Assembly (NCBI RefSeq): GCF_004296935.1
Contig: NZ_SCVH01000121.1
Coordinates: forward strand, 1-47,320
DNA length: 47,320 nucleotides
Source: Reyranella sp.
Lineage (GTDB): Bacteria; Pseudomonadota; Alphaproteobacteria; Reyranellales; Reyranellaceae
Direction: 5' to 3'
Part shown: piece by piece, positions 1-7,898 of the stretch
Position numbering within the stretch: position 1 is the first letter of the stretch
Layout of the letters: each line of letters opens with the position of its first letter
Position numbers and translations under genes: made by a program
Notes under the pieces: model-generated
The model's database searches: none
Told to the model about the DNA's origin: nothing
The model's input: the letters and a program-made list of their open reading frames with translations, nothing else

Positions 1-40
1 CGAGGAAGCGCTTTCCCTTGAACAGATCGGCTTTGAACAT
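1..40 (-). CDS. Partial N-terminus of a probable short-chain dehydrogenase/reductase
   Basis: Only the first 13 codons lie inside the window; the gene runs off the left edge. The ATG (complement of 38-40) is preceded by an excellent AAGGAGA ribosome binding site at about 48-54, so a real start is well supported. The visible peptide MFKADLFKGKRFL resembles the opening of SDR oxidoreductases, in which a 'L-KGK' stretch leads into the first beta strand and the Rossmann TGxxxGxG loop. That loop is outside the window, so the family call is an inference from 13 residues. The gene is divergent from the cold-shock gene, with about 120 bp between them. Confidence 0.45.
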   Translation of the reverse strand, partial: MFKADLFKGKRFL

Positions 41-162
41 CGGATGATGTCTCCTTGTTGCATTGGCAATGTCGTCTAACTGGCCCCGGTGGCCGGCCAC
101 AAGGACTGTTGCGTCCGCTCACCGGAATGATAGGATTTCCAAATAACAAAAGGGATCGTTGA

Positions 163-681
163 ATGACGACCCACCAGGGGGAAGCGAGCGGGGACGCGGG
201 TTCAGTTGAGCTGCGTGGTAAAGTTAAGTGGTTCAACGCAGTCAAAGGGTACGGATTTCTAGCCCTCGACATCGACAATAGCGACGCGTTCTTGCATGTG
301 ACGACACTTCGGCAATCCGGGCATGAGGATCTCAAGCCCGGTGCCACCGTTGTTTGCGCCGGCGTGCGCGGCCCCAAGGGCTGGCAGGTCATGAAGGTGC
401 TCGACGTCGATTTGTCGACCGCCGTCGCCGTCGTGCCCAAGCCGCCGCCGATACCGGACGGTGTCGCCATGGGCGAGTACATCGTTGCCCTGGTCAAATG
501 GTACAATAACGAGCGCGGCTACGGCTTCGTCACCCGCGAGGCCGCCGATGGCGATATTTTCGTCCATGCCGCGGTGCTGCGGCGGCACGGCATGGATGCC
601 TTGGCGCCCGGCCAGAAGGTGATGATCCGCGTCGCCGAGGGCCAGAAGGGGCTTCAGGTCATCGAGATCCGGGCGGCCTGA
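163..681 (+). CDS. Double cold-shock-domain protein (CspA family)
   Basis: A 172-residue protein made of two cold-shock domains joined by a Pro-rich linker ([11 protein letters not shown]). Domain 1 (about 16-80) has [14 protein letters not shown], and domain 2 (about 105-171) has [14 protein letters not shown] plus DIFVHAAVL; these are the RNP1 and RNP2 aromatic patches that bind single-stranded RNA or DNA. Single-domain CspA proteins are about 70 residues, and the tandem layout is typical of Alphaproteobacteria. Domain 1 RNP2 is slightly degenerate (DAFLHVTTL). An AGGGA site lies 8 nt before the ATG. It probably acts as a cytoplasmic RNA chaperone; cold induction cannot be judged from sequence. 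Confidence 0.93.
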   Translation: MTTHQGEASGDAGSVELRGKVKWFNAVKGYGFLALDIDNSDAFLHVTTLRQSGHEDLKPGATVVCAGVRGPKGWQVMKVLDVDLSTAVAVVPKPPPIPDGVAMGEYIVALVKWYNNERGYGFVTREAADGDIFVHAAVLRRHGMDALAPGQKVMIRVAEGQKGLQVIEIRAA

Positions 682-687
682 GGTCGT

Positions 688-1629
688 TCACCGCATGTCG
701 CGCAGGTAGCTGGCGGTCGCGGGCGCCTGCTTGATCAGGCCGCGCTTCACCAGGAAGGCCGCAAAGGTTTCGTAGCGTGCCCGGTCGAGGGCCACGGGAT
801 CGTCAGCCAGCAGCGGCAGCGTATCCTTCCAGGCGAGCCGGTTGAGGTCGTTGTCGAGCTCCTTGCCCGATTTGGAGAAGATCGCCCAGGCTTCGGCCGG
901 ATTGGCTTTTAGCCACGCCGTCGCCTCGGCGATCGCGGCCAGCAGCTTCTTCGTGCGCGCCACGTCGACAGTCTCGCGCTTGGCCACCAGGATCAGCTCG
1001 TCGTAGGCCGGCACGCCGTTCTTCTCGACCAGCCAGATGCGGCCCTTGGCCTTGTTCAACTCGAGATCGTTGAGCTCGAAATTGCGGAAGGCGCCGATCA
1101 CGCCGTCGACCTGCTTGCTCATCAGCGCCGTGGTCAGCGCGAAATTGACGTTAATCAGCGTCACGTCCTTCAACGTGAGGCCGGCGCTTTCGAGCATTGC
1201 ACCCAGCAGGGCCTCGTCGAAGCCGGCGATCGAATAGCCGATCTTGCGGCCCTTGAAGTCGGCGAGGGTCTTCACCGGGCTGTCTTCCAGGGCAACCAGC
1301 GAATTGAGTGGCTGGGCGACGAGTACGCCGACGCGCGCCAGCGGCAGTCCTTCGGCCACCAGCATCTGCAAGGTCGGCTGATACGAGACGGCATAGTCGG
1401 CCTGGCCTGCCGCCACCAGCTTGGGCGGTGCATTGGGATCGGCCGGTGCGATCAGCTCGACGTCGAGGCCGTGCTTGGCGAAGACGCCGCGCTGCTTGGC
1501 CACGACCAGCGCCGCATGGTCGGGATTGACGAACCAGTCGAGCAGGACGCGGACCTTTTCCTGCGCCATGGCGGGCAAGGCCATGCAGGCAAGGGTGAGA
1601 GCCAGGATGGCTTGAAGCAGGATGCGCAT
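688..1629 (-). CDS. thiY: ABC transporter substrate-binding protein, thiamin pyrimidine precursor type (ThiY-like)
   Basis: A 313-residue periplasmic binding protein of the NMT1/THI5-like family. Residues 1-22 form a signal peptide ending LPAMA. The mature protein opens VRVLLDWFVNPDHAALVVA, the conserved start of receptors for hydroxymethylpyrimidine or formylaminopyrimidine. The start ATG is chosen because GGAGAG sits just upstream and the signal peptide starts there, 2 nt after the permease stop. Third gene of a thiZ-thiX-thiY operon behind a TPP riboswitch, which fixes the substrate class as a thiamin precursor. The exact ligand is not decided by sequence. It ends 6 nt from the convergent cold-shock gene. 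Confidence 0.88.
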   Translation of the reverse strand: MRILLQAILALTLACMALPAMAQEKVRVLLDWFVNPDHAALVVAKQRGVFAKHGLDVELIAPADPNAPPKLVAAGQADYAVSYQPTLQMLVAEGLPLARVGVLVAQPLNSLVALEDSPVKTLADFKGRKIGYSIAGFDEALLGAMLESAGLTLKDVTLINVNFALTTALMSKQVDGVIGAFRNFELNDLELNKAKGRIWLVEKNGVPAYDELILVAKRETVDVARTKKLLAAIAEATAWLKANPAEAWAIFSKSGKELDNDLNRLAWKDTLPLLADDPVALDRARYETFAAFLVKRGLIKQAPATASYLRDMR

Positions 1630-1631
1630 AT

Positions 1632-2369
1632 TCACTCTCCTTGAGGCGATTGCCAGGGAACCAGTCGTCGGGCTGCCCGGTCGGTCGCGTGGTAGAGCGC
1701 GAGACCGAGCAGACAGAGCAGAAAGAGCGCGGCAAAGGCGAGTGGTGTCTGCCCGCGGGCCAGCGATTGGGTCATCAGGTAGCCGAGGCCGGCGCTCGCG
1801 CCGACCCATTCGCCGATCACCGCGCCGATCGGCGCCACGGCGGCGGCAATGCGGGCTCCGGAGGCGAAGGCGGGCAGGGCAGCGGGCAGGCGGATCTGCA
1901 GCAGCACCGCGCGGGGGCAGGCATCCATCGTCTGCGCGAGGTCGAGCCAGCCTTGGTCGGTGCGGCGCAGCCCATCATAGAGGGTGCTGACGACCGGGAA
2001 GAAGATCACCAGGGCCGCCATCGCGACCTTCGAGGCCATGCCGTAGCCCAGCCAGAGCACGAGTAGCGGAGCGATGGCGATCACCGGAATGGCCTGGGAG
2101 ACGATGACGAGTGGCAACGCCCAGCGCCGCCAACCCGCCGAGGCGGCAAAGACCACGGCCAGCACCGCGCCCAGGACCAGTCCTAGCGCCAGGCCCAGTA
2201 TCATCTCGGCCGCCGTCCAGGCCGCCTGTTCCATCAAGAGGTCGAAGCGCTCGACCAGCACGACGGCCACACGCGATGGCGGTGGCAGGATGTAGACCGG
2301 CACGCCGGTTGCCCAGGTGAGCGCTTCCCAGGCGAGAAGCAGGCCGATCGCGGTGATCAACGGCCTCAT
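1632..2369 (-). CDS. thiX: ABC transporter permease, thiamin precursor (ThiX-like)
   Basis: A 245-residue inner-membrane permease of the SsuC/TauC/ThiX type with about six hydrophobic segments. The cytoplasmic loop that docks the ATPase is visible as the EAA-like stretch DACPRAVLLQIRLPAALPAFASG followed by GAVIGEWVGASAGLGYLM, a hallmark of this permease family. The ATG overlaps the ATPase stop by 4 nt (ATGA), and the receptor gene follows 2 nt after its stop, so the three genes are translationally coupled. It forms the membrane channel of the importer whose receptor is ThiY-like. Longer in-frame extension upstream is only read-through of the ATPase gene. Confidence 0.87.
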   Translation of the reverse strand: MRPLITAIGLLLAWEALTWATGVPVYILPPPSRVAVVLVERFDLLMEQAAWTAAEMILGLALGLVLGAVLAVVFAASAGWRRWALPLVIVSQAIPVIAIAPLLVLWLGYGMASKVAMAALVIFFPVVSTLYDGLRRTDQGWLDLAQTMDACPRAVLLQIRLPAALPAFASGARIAAAVAPIGAVIGEWVGASAGLGYLMTQSLARGQTPLAFAALFLLCLLGLALYHATDRAARRLVPWQSPQGE

Positions 2370-3085
2370 GCCGTGTTCCGCAGTTGGGCGATCAGTCGAC
2401 CCTGCAGGCCGAGCAGCGTCGGATCGGCGGGATCGCGCGGCATCGGCCCCGGAGGCTCGATCACCGGACCGACGGTGAAGGGCGTTCCCGACAGGACGCG
2501 TACCTGATGGCCGAGACGCAGCGCCTCGAGGGGATCGTGCGTCACCAGCACCACCGTCCGGCCGGCGAGCAGCCGCGCTGCCAGATCCTGCAGCTCCAAT
2601 CGAGTCACCGCATCGAGATGGGCGAACGGCTCGTCCATCAGCACGACAGGCCGGTCCTCGCAGAGCGTGCGCGCGAGCGCCGCGCGTTGGCGCATGCCTG
2701 CCGACAGCGTCTCGGGGCGGTCGCCCAGTCGATGGCCGAGACCGACTTCCGCCAGCAGCGTTCGTGCCCTCGGCCCGGCGGCTCCGAGCGCGACCGCGTC
2801 GCCGCGCAGACGATGGCCGAGCAGGACATTGTCCAGCAGGTTGAGCCAGGGCAGCAGGAGGTCGCGTTGCGCCATGTAGGCGAGTGGCGCGGCCCGTTCG
2901 GCGCCCGGCAGGAGCCCGGCCAGCCAGCGCAGCAGCGACGTCTTGCCGACGCCGCTGCGGCCCAGCAGGCACGTCGTCCGGCCGCCGGGAAATTCCAGCG
3001 TCAGATTGTTCGCCACCACACGGTCGCCGAAGGCGATGCGCGCGCCACGCACGGAAAGGGAAGGAGAAGCCACCACGAAAGTCAC
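2366..3085 (-). CDS. thiZ: ABC transporter ATP-binding protein, thiamin precursor (ThiZ-like)
   Basis: A 239-residue ABC ATPase. Walker A is GRSGVGKT (42-49), the Q-loop lies near MAQRD (71-75), the signature LSAGMRQ is at 127-133, Walker B VVLMDEP at 147-153, and the H-loop is VLVTHDP. It is the first gene after the TPP riboswitch and energises uptake through the ThiX-like permease. The start is uncertain: the first GTG (3085) lies only 1-2 nt beyond the aptamer, leaving no room for a normal ribosome site. In-frame GTG codons at 3076 or 3073 would put the aptamer's AGGGA at usable spacing. Either way, translation would be sensitive to aptamer folding. Confidence 0.88.
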   Translation of the reverse strand: MTFVVASPSLSVRGARIAFGDRVVANNLTLEFPGGRTTCLLGRSGVGKTSLLRWLAGLLPGAERAAPLAYMAQRDLLLPWLNLLDNVLLGHRLRGDAVALGAAGPRARTLLAEVGLGHRLGDRPETLSAGMRQRAALARTLCEDRPVVLMDEPFAHLDAVTRLELQDLAARLLAGRTVVLVTHDPLEALRLGHQVRVLSGTPFTVGPVIEPPGPMPRDPADPTLLGLQGRLIAQLRNTA

Positions 3086-3086
3086 C

Positions 3087-3165
3087 AGTCCCTACGCCGG
3101 CATTAACCGGATCAGGTTCCCGGGGTCGTTCTTGCGAACCTCTCAGCCGCGACGCGGCTCCCCCC
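3087..3165 (-). promoter_or_regulatory. TPP riboswitch (THI element)
   Basis: Read on the minus strand, the element has the conserved blocks of the thiamin pyrophosphate aptamer in order: GGGGGAGCC, then GGCTGAGAGG (the CUGAGA pyrimidine-sensor loop), then GAACCTGATCCGGTTAAT and GCCGGCGTAGGGA (pyrophosphate sensor and closing helix). It directly precedes the ATPase gene of the ThiZXY-like importer. The 3' end GTAGGGACT lies within 2 nt of the first start codon, with no intervening U-tract terminator, so translational control is the likely mode. High TPP should shut off precursor import. Confidence 0.96.
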
Positions 3166-3179
3166 GATGATTGGCCGAC

Positions 3180-3208
3180 ACTATGGGAAGCGCCCCGCTG
3201 TCACGCAA
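3180..3208 (-). promoter_or_regulatory. Candidate sigma70 promoter for the TPP-riboswitch operon
   Basis: On the minus strand, TTGCGT (3208-3203) and CATAGT (3185-3180) are separated by 17 nt and end about 15 nt before the aptamer. Each hexamer matches consensus at only four of six positions, so this is a plausible rather than a firm call. Confidence 0.35.
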
Positions 3209-3249
3209 GTGTCTTGAGTTTGACGAAATCGGTCCGCAGGCTCTATCCC

Positions 3250-3744
3250 ATGAGCATGGCATTTGCAGGCTTCAATCGACGGCTCGGCCGCCGGGTCTTT
3301 TTCGCAGCTCCCTTCGCCCTGGCGGCGGGGACGGCACTCGCGCAGGGCAGCGACGTCAAGTTCAAGCGCTCGTCGCTGGTCGTCGCGACCGGCGGACGCG
3401 ACCTCAAATTCGAGGTCGACATGGCGACCAACGATACCGAGCGTTCGCACGGCCTGATGTTTCGCAAGAGTCTCGGTCCCTACGAAGGCATGCTGTTCGA
3501 CTTCCACCAGGAGCTGCCCGTCAGCTTCTGGATGAAGAACACGCTGATTCCGCTCGACATGATCTTCATCGCCGCTGACGGCACGATCCGGCACATCCAT
3601 TCCAACGCCGTGCCGCTGTCGACCGACACCATTCCCAGCAAGTTCCCGGTGCGCGGCGTGCTCGAGATCAACGGCGGCAGTGCCAAGCTGCTGGGCATCA
3701 AGCCTGGCGACAAGGTCAGGCACGCCATCTTCGGCAACGCCTAG
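3250..3744 (+). CDS. Exported DUF192 family protein
   Basis: A 164-residue protein with an N-terminal export signal (RRLGRRVFFAAPFALAAGTALAQ, about 10-33) that contains a twin arginine and may use the Tat or Sec route. The DUF192 domain follows: ERSHGLMFRKSL, GMLFDF, FWMKNTLIPLDMIFI and GVLEINGG...GIKPGD are the family's conserved blocks. Function of the family is unknown. Two nearby ATGs (3250, 3256) are possible starts, neither with a strong ribosome site. Its stop overlaps that of the convergent methyltransferase by the four bases CTAG (3741-3744). Confidence 0.88.
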   Translation: MSMAFAGFNRRLGRRVFFAAPFALAAGTALAQGSDVKFKRSSLVVATGGRDLKFEVDMATNDTERSHGLMFRKSLGPYEGMLFDFHQELPVSFWMKNTLIPLDMIFIAADGTIRHIHSNAVPLSTDTIPSKFPVRGVLEINGGSAKLLGIKPGDKVRHAIFGNA

Positions 3745-4403
3745 ATCCGCTTCAGCGCGCAGGTCATGCCGTCACCGACGGCGAACAGGGCGAGATCGAC
3801 GCGCTCATCGGCCTTGAGTTTGGCGTTGAGCGCACGGATTGCCGTCGTGTCGGCGTCGACGTGCGCCAGGTTGGCGACACGTCCGCGCCACAGCACGTTG
3901 TCGATCAGCACCAGCCCGCCTTTGCGCACGAGCTTGAGGCAACGTTCGTAGTAGGCATCGTAGTCTTCCTTGTTGGCGTCGATGAAGGCGAGATCGAGCT
4001 GACCCGACAGACCCTGGGCCAGCAGCCAGTCGAGCGTGCCCAGCGCCGGCCCGATGGTGAGTTTGATGCGTCCGTCGAGGCCGGCCTCCTTCCAGGCGCG
4101 CCGCGCCACCTTGGTCCAGTCCTCGCTCACGTCGCAGCACCAGAGCTTGCCGTCAGAGGGCAACGCTTCGGCGATGCAGAGCGAGGAGTAGCCGGTGAAG
4201 GTGCCGACCTCGACCGCGCGCCGGGCGCCGATCGCGCGTGTCATCAGGCCGAGCTGCTGGCCCTGGTGGGCCGAGATCTGCATGCCGGCTTGGGGCAGGC
4301 GAGCCGTCTCCTCGCGCAGCCGGCGTTTGACGGTGCTTTCGCGCAGCCAGTTGGCATCGACATAGTCGGCCAGCGCACCGTCGATTTGTGCCCAGCTCTT
4401 CAT
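3741..4403 (-). CDS. Class I SAM-dependent O-methyltransferase (CCoAOMT-like)
   Basis: A 220-residue cytoplasmic methyltransferase of the caffeoyl-CoA O-methyltransferase family. Visible motifs are the SAM-binding VEVGTFTGYSSL (about 65-76), the acidic CCDVSE strand end, AFIDANKEDY with the metal-binding Asp-Asn pair, and VLIDNVLWRG. The family methylates catechol-like hydroxyls with a divalent cation; the substrate here is unknown. It is divergent from formate-THF ligase, a C1-metabolism gene, with 74 bp between the starts. That neighbourhood is suggestive only. Confidence 0.87.
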   Translation of the reverse strand: MKSWAQIDGALADYVDANWLRESTVKRRLREETARLPQAGMQISAHQGQQLGLMTRAIGARRAVEVGTFTGYSSLCIAEALPSDGKLWCCDVSEDWTKVARRAWKEAGLDGRIKLTIGPALGTLDWLLAQGLSGQLDLAFIDANKEDYDAYYERCLKLVRKGGLVLIDNVLWRGRVANLAHVDADTTAIRALNAKLKADERVDLALFAVGDGMTCALKRI

Positions 4404-4477
4404 GGTCTCTCCTGTTGGCTCGGAACGCCGGCCTCGCTAGGGTCGCGCCCAATTGAAAAGGGGTTTGGGGAAGCCGT

Positions 4478-6145
4478 ATGTCAGATATCGAGATCGCGCG
4501 GCGCGCAATCAAGAAGCCGATGAACGAGGTCGCCGCGCGCCTGGCCATTCCGGCCGATGCGCTGGAACCCTATGGCCGCGACAAGGCCAAGCTCGACGCC
4601 AGCTTCGTGAAATCCCTGGAAGGCCGCAAGCCCGGCCGGTTGATCCTGGTGACGGCGATCAATCCCACCAAGGCGGGCGAGGGCAAGACCACCACGACGA
4701 TCGGCCTGGGCGATGCCCTCTGCCGGCTCGGCAAGAAGACGGCCATTGCGCTCAGGGAGCCCAGCCTAGGTCCCTGCTTCGGCCAGAAGGGCGGCGCCAC
4801 CGGCGGCGGTCAGGCGCAGATCGTGCCGATGGCCGAGATCAACCTGCATTTCACCGGTGACTTCCACGCCATCACGACGGCGCACAACCTGCTCGCGGCG
4901 ATGCTCGACAATCATATCTACTGGGGCAATGCGCTCGGCATCGACGCTCGGCGGGTGTTCTGGCCGCGCGTGCTCGACATGAACGACCGCGCCCTGCGCG
5001 ACATGGTGACCAGCCTCGGCGGCGTCGCCAACGGCTTTCCCCGCCAGACTCGCTTCGACATCACCACCGCGTCCGAGGTGATGGCGATCCTCTGCCTCGC
5101 GCGCGACCTCGCCGACCTCGAACAGCGGCTCGGCCGTATCGTCGTGGCGGAAACGCGCGAGGGCAAAGCCGTCACCGCGGGCGACCTCAAGGCGGCCGCC
5201 GCCATGGCGGCAGTCCTGAAGGACGCGGCCAAGCCCAACCTGGTGCAGACGCTGGAGAACAATCCGGTGCTGATCCATGGCGGGCCCTTCGCCAACATCG
5301 CGCACGGCTGCAACTCGGTGATCGCCACGCGGGCGGCGCTGGCGTTGGCCGACTATGTCGTCACAGAAGCGGGCTTCGGTGCCGACCTCGGTGCCGAGAA
5401 ATTCCTCGACATCAAATGCCGGCAGGCCGGGTTGAAACCCGAGCTCGCCGTGGTCGTGGCCACGGTGCGGGCGCTGAAATTGCACGGCGGCGCCGACGAG
5501 AAGATGCTCGACAAGGAAGACCTGGGCGCGGTCGAGCGCGGACTGCCCAACCTGCTGCGCCACGTCGAGAACCTCGCCAAGTTCGGCCTGCCGGTGCTGG
5601 TCGGCATCAACCGGTTTCTGAGCGACACGCCGGCCGAACTGAAGCTGATCGAGGACAAGTGCGCCGCCGCCGGCGCCAAGGCCTATCTCTGTGAGCATTG
5701 GGCCAAAGGTGGTGCTGGCGCTGAAAGCCTGGCGCGTGCCGTCGTGGCCACGCTCGACGAGGGCAAGGCGGCCTTCAAGCCGCTCTATGCCGACGACCTG
5801 CCGCTGGCGCAGAAGATCGAGACCGTGGCGAAGGAGATCTACCGCGCCTCAGGCATCGCCATCGCCGGCACGGCGCAGCGCCGGCTGAAGGCGCTGGAGG
5901 CGACGGGCTATGGCAAGCTGCCGGTCTGCATCGCCAAGACCCAGTACAGCTTCGCCGCCGACCCCGACCTGCGCGGCGCGCCCACCGGGCATACGCTGCC
6001 GATCCGTGAGGTGCGCCTGTCGGCGGGGGCGGGCTTCGTGGTCGCCATGGCCGGCGACATCATGAGCATGCCCGGCCTGCCGCGTGTTCCGGCAGCGGAG
6101 CGCATCGGCCTGACTGCCGATGGCGAGGTCGACGGAATTTTCTAG
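4478..6145 (+). CDS. fhs: Formate--tetrahydrofolate ligase
   Basis: A 555-residue enzyme making 10-formyl-THF from formate, THF and ATP. The P-loop [10 protein letters not shown] is at 63-72, and [32 protein letters not shown] and the C-terminal [20 protein letters not shown] are signature stretches of the family. Length matches the usual 550-560 residues. GGGGAAG precedes the ATG by about 6 nt. It provides formyl groups for purine synthesis and formyl-Met-tRNA, or serves formate assimilation. Its stop shares CTAG with the convergent DUF2237 gene. Confidence 0.97.
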   Translation: MSDIEIARRAIKKPMNEVAARLAIPADALEPYGRDKAKLDASFVKSLEGRKPGRLILVTAINPTKAGEGKTTTTIGLGDALCRLGKKTAIALREPSLGPCFGQKGGATGGGQAQIVPMAEINLHFTGDFHAITTAHNLLAAMLDNHIYWGNALGIDARRVFWPRVLDMNDRALRDMVTSLGGVANGFPRQTRFDITTASEVMAILCLARDLADLEQRLGRIVVAETREGKAVTAGDLKAAAAMAAVLKDAAKPNLVQTLENNPVLIHGGPFANIAHGCNSVIATRAALALADYVVTEAGFGADLGAEKFLDIKCRQAGLKPELAVVVATVRALKLHGGADEKMLDKEDLGAVERGLPNLLRHVENLAKFGLPVLVGINRFLSDTPAELKLIEDKCAAAGAKAYLCEHWAKGGAGAESLARAVVATLDEGKAAFKPLYADDLPLAQKIETVAKEIYRASGIAIAGTAQRRLKALEATGYGKLPVCIAKTQYSFAADPDLRGAPTGHTLPIREVRLSAGAGFVVAMAGDIMSMPGLPRVPAAERIGLTADGEVDGIF

Positions 6146-6549
6146 TTTGGCTTGAAGGCGTACTTCTTCAGCTCGTCGAGTGACACGACGCGCAGGGTCG
6201 CCACATGGGTGGCCTCGAGCACGACCTGCGGCGCGGCGTCGCCGTCGAGGGCTTCCTTCCAGCGGGCGGCGCACAGACACCAACGGTCGCCCGGCTTCAG
6301 GCCGGGAAAGCCATATTGCGGTAAGGCGGTGCTGAGGTCGTTGCCGTGGGCCTTCGAGAAGGCCAGGAACGCCGCCGTCGTGACCACGCAGACCGTGTGC
6401 AGGCCGACATCCTCGGCGCCGGTATTGCAGCAGCCGTCGCGATAGAAGCCGGTGATCGGCTGGACGGAGCAGGGCTGCAGCGTGCCGCCCAGGACATTGA
6501 CCGAAGGCGCTCGGCCGGGGCGGCCTTCCTCGGGGGTTTGATCGAACAT
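6142..6549 (-). CDS. DUF2237 family protein
   Basis: A 135-residue protein beginning [22 protein letters not shown]. The block [22 protein letters not shown], then [17 protein letters not shown] and [17 protein letters not shown], is the conserved core of the DUF2237 family, whose function is unknown. The two adjacent cysteines and the Trp-Cys-Leu-Cys stretch are likely functional. The start is the first ATG of the conserved region; an upstream extension would read through tRNA-Pro on the opposite strand and is rejected. Convergent with fhs, overlapping by CTAG. Confidence 0.83.
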   Translation of the reverse strand: MFDQTPEEGRPGRAPSVNVLGGTLQPCSVQPITGFYRDGCCNTGAEDVGLHTVCVVTTAAFLAFSKAHGNDLSTALPQYGFPGLKPGDRWCLCAARWKEALDGDAAPQVVLEATHVATLRVVSLDELKKYAFKPN

Positions 6550-6630
6550 GGCCCAGTGTAGCACCCGGAATTTGCGCTTTCGAGGGACCGCCGCCGCTGG
6601 TAGAAGTCCCCCGCCTGCAAGTCCTTGCGG

Positions 6631-6707
6631 CGGGGCGTAGCGCAGTCTGGTAGCGCGTCTGCCTTGGGCGCAGAAGGTCGTCGGTTCAAATCCGGCCGCC
6701 CCGACCA
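6631..6707 (+). tRNA. tRNA-Pro (anticodon TGG)
   Basis: Complete cloverleaf of 77 nt: acceptor CGGGGCG/CGCCCCG, D stem GCGC/GCGC, anticodon stem TCTGC/GCAGA with loop CTTGGGC (anticodon TGG), T stem GTCGG/CCGGC with loop TTCAAAT, discriminator A and an encoded CCA. It lies between DUF2237 and the complex I subunit gene, in the direction of the latter, which starts 28 nt after the CCA. Confidence 0.97.
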
Positions 6708-6735
6708 CGGCCCCGCGAGCGGAGTATTGGAGTTC

Positions 6736-7038
6736 ATGAAGGTTCGCATCTTCAAGCCGGCCAAGACGGCCATGCAGTCCGGAATGGGCAACACCCATGA
6801 GTGGGTGCTCGAGCCCGAGCCATCGCCCAAGCAGGTCGATCCGCTGATGGGCTGGACCAGTTCACGCGACACCATGGAGCAGGTGAAGCTCCATTTCGCG
6901 ACGCTCGAGGAAGCCAAGGCCCACGCCGAGAAGAACGGCTGGCAATACACGGTCGAACAGCCCCATGCGCGGCCGGTCAGACCGAAGGCCTACGCCGACA
7001 ATTTTGCCTACACCCGCGTCGGGCGTTGGACGCACTGA
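6736..7038 (+). CDS. NADH dehydrogenase accessory subunit, NDUFS4 type (ETC complex I conserved region)
   Basis: A 100-residue protein: MKVRIFKPAKTAMQSGMGNTHEWVLEPEP, then PLMGWTSSRDTMEQVKLHF and EEAKAHAEKNGWQY. This is the ETC complex I subunit conserved region shared with mitochondrial NDUFS4, the 18-kDa subunit of the peripheral arm. Among bacteria it is largely alphaproteobacterial, which supports the taxonomic reading. The ATG at 6736 has GGAG 4 nt upstream. The main nuo operon is not in this window. A short GACGGC/GCCGTC hairpin (7037-7051) includes the stop codon and may help end transcription. Confidence 0.92.
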   Translation: MKVRIFKPAKTAMQSGMGNTHEWVLEPEPSPKQVDPLMGWTSSRDTMEQVKLHFATLEEAKAHAEKNGWQYTVEQPHARPVRPKAYADNFAYTRVGRWTH

Positions 7039-7051
7039 CGGCGCAGCCGTC
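7037..7051 (+). terminator. Short hairpin after the complex I subunit gene
   Basis: GACGGC-gca-GCCGTC is a perfect 6-bp stem overlapping the stop codon. No T-run follows, so it is at best a weak or factor-assisted terminator before tRNA-Arg. Confidence 0.3.
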
Positions 7052-7075
7052 GCTGGCGTGCTATTCTGATATTTC

Positions 7076-7151
7076 GGGCCCGTAGCTCAGGGGATAGAGC
7101 ACCTGCCTTCTAAGCTGGTGGTCGCTGGTTCGAATCCAGCCGGGCTCGCCA
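7076..7151 (+). tRNA. tRNA-Arg (anticodon TCT)
   Basis: 76 nt with acceptor GGGCCCG/CGGGCTC (one G-U pair), D stem GCTC/GAGC, anticodon loop CTTCTAA (TCT), T stem GCTGG/CCAGC, discriminator G and encoded CCA. The anticodon stem CCTGC/GCTGG carries a U-U mismatch at its centre. The CCA is immediately followed by the complement of the lysE-like stop codon, so the two genes abut without a spacer. Confidence 0.95.
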
Positions 7152-7778
7152 CTACCTCCCGACGCCGCTCAGCGTGACCGTCGCCACGCCGGCGCTGACC
7201 AGCAGGCCGCCGCCCACCTTGTTGACGATGCCGATCGCGCGCGGATTGCCGGCGAAGCGCCGTGCCTTGGAGGCCACCAGGGCGTAGCCAAAGGCGTTGG
7301 CGAAGGCCAGCACCAGGAAGGTCGTCTCGAAGACCAGCATCTGGGTCAGGAAATCGGCCTGGGTGTCGAGGAAGGCGGGCAGGAAGGCCACGAAGAAGGT
7401 GATGCTCTTGGGGTTGAGTGCCGTCACCAGCCAGGCATGACCCAGCATCTTGGCGGCCGAGACGGCGTCGGTGCGGGGCTGGGCATCGAGCGTGTCGCCG
7501 GCCCGCCAGAGTTTTATGCCGAGATAGACCAGATAGGCCGCCCCCAGCCATTTCAGGGCCGTGAACAGCGTGGCCGACGTGGCGAGGAGCGCCCCCAGCC
7601 CCAGCATGGAGAGCGTCATGGCCGTGAAGTCGCCCAGGGCGACACCGACGGCCATGGGCAGCGCCGTACGCCAGCCCTGTCCCAGGGCATAGGAGACGAC
7701 CAGCAGCACGGTCGGCCCCGGGATGATCAACAAAATGGTCGACGCTGCTGTGAAGGCAGCCCAGGCTTCGAACGACAT
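7152..7778 (-). CDS. LysE/RhtB family translocator
   Basis: A 208-residue inner-membrane exporter with about six hydrophobic segments. The opening FTAASTILLIIPGPTVLLVVSYALGQG carries the family's P-G-P-x-x-x-x-V motif, and LNPKSITFFVAFLPAF is the second conserved block. The family exports amino acids or related small molecules; the substrate cannot be named. It is divergent from a TetR regulator with 120 bp between the starts and an inverted repeat in that gap, so TetR control of this exporter is likely. The 3' end touches the tRNA-Arg CCA. Confidence 0.9.
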   Translation of the reverse strand: MSFEAWAAFTAASTILLIIPGPTVLLVVSYALGQGWRTALPMAVGVALGDFTAMTLSMLGLGALLATSATLFTALKWLGAAYLVYLGIKLWRAGDTLDAQPRTDAVSAAKMLGHAWLVTALNPKSITFFVAFLPAFLDTQADFLTQMLVFETTFLVLAFANAFGYALVASKARRFAGNPRAIGIVNKVGGGLLVSAGVATVTLSGVGR

Positions 7779-7863
7779 TTCCCCGCTTCCTCCTGCTGGC
7801 GAGCCACGACAGAGCCACAGGAGTGGGGGCGGAGTCAGCCAGATTTCTGCCTCTTTCCATCGT

Positions 7864-7887
7864 CAAGATTCGGTGCGCAATATCTTG
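7864..7887. promoter_or_regulatory. Candidate TetR operator
   Basis: An imperfect 24-bp palindrome with perfect CAAGAT/ATCTTG arms and a 12-nt centre. It ends 11 nt before the tetR ATG in the intergenic region shared with the divergent lysE-like gene. Position, length and dyad symmetry fit a TetR-family operator that could repress both genes. Confidence 0.5.
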
Positions 7888-7898
7888 TCGGAGGCAAA

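Noticed and set aside
6550-6798. N-terminal extension of the DUF2237 gene through the tRNA-Pro locus
   Set aside because: The added sequence (GAAGFEPTTFCAQGRR-like) is just the reverse reading of a tRNA gene, a well-known artefact.
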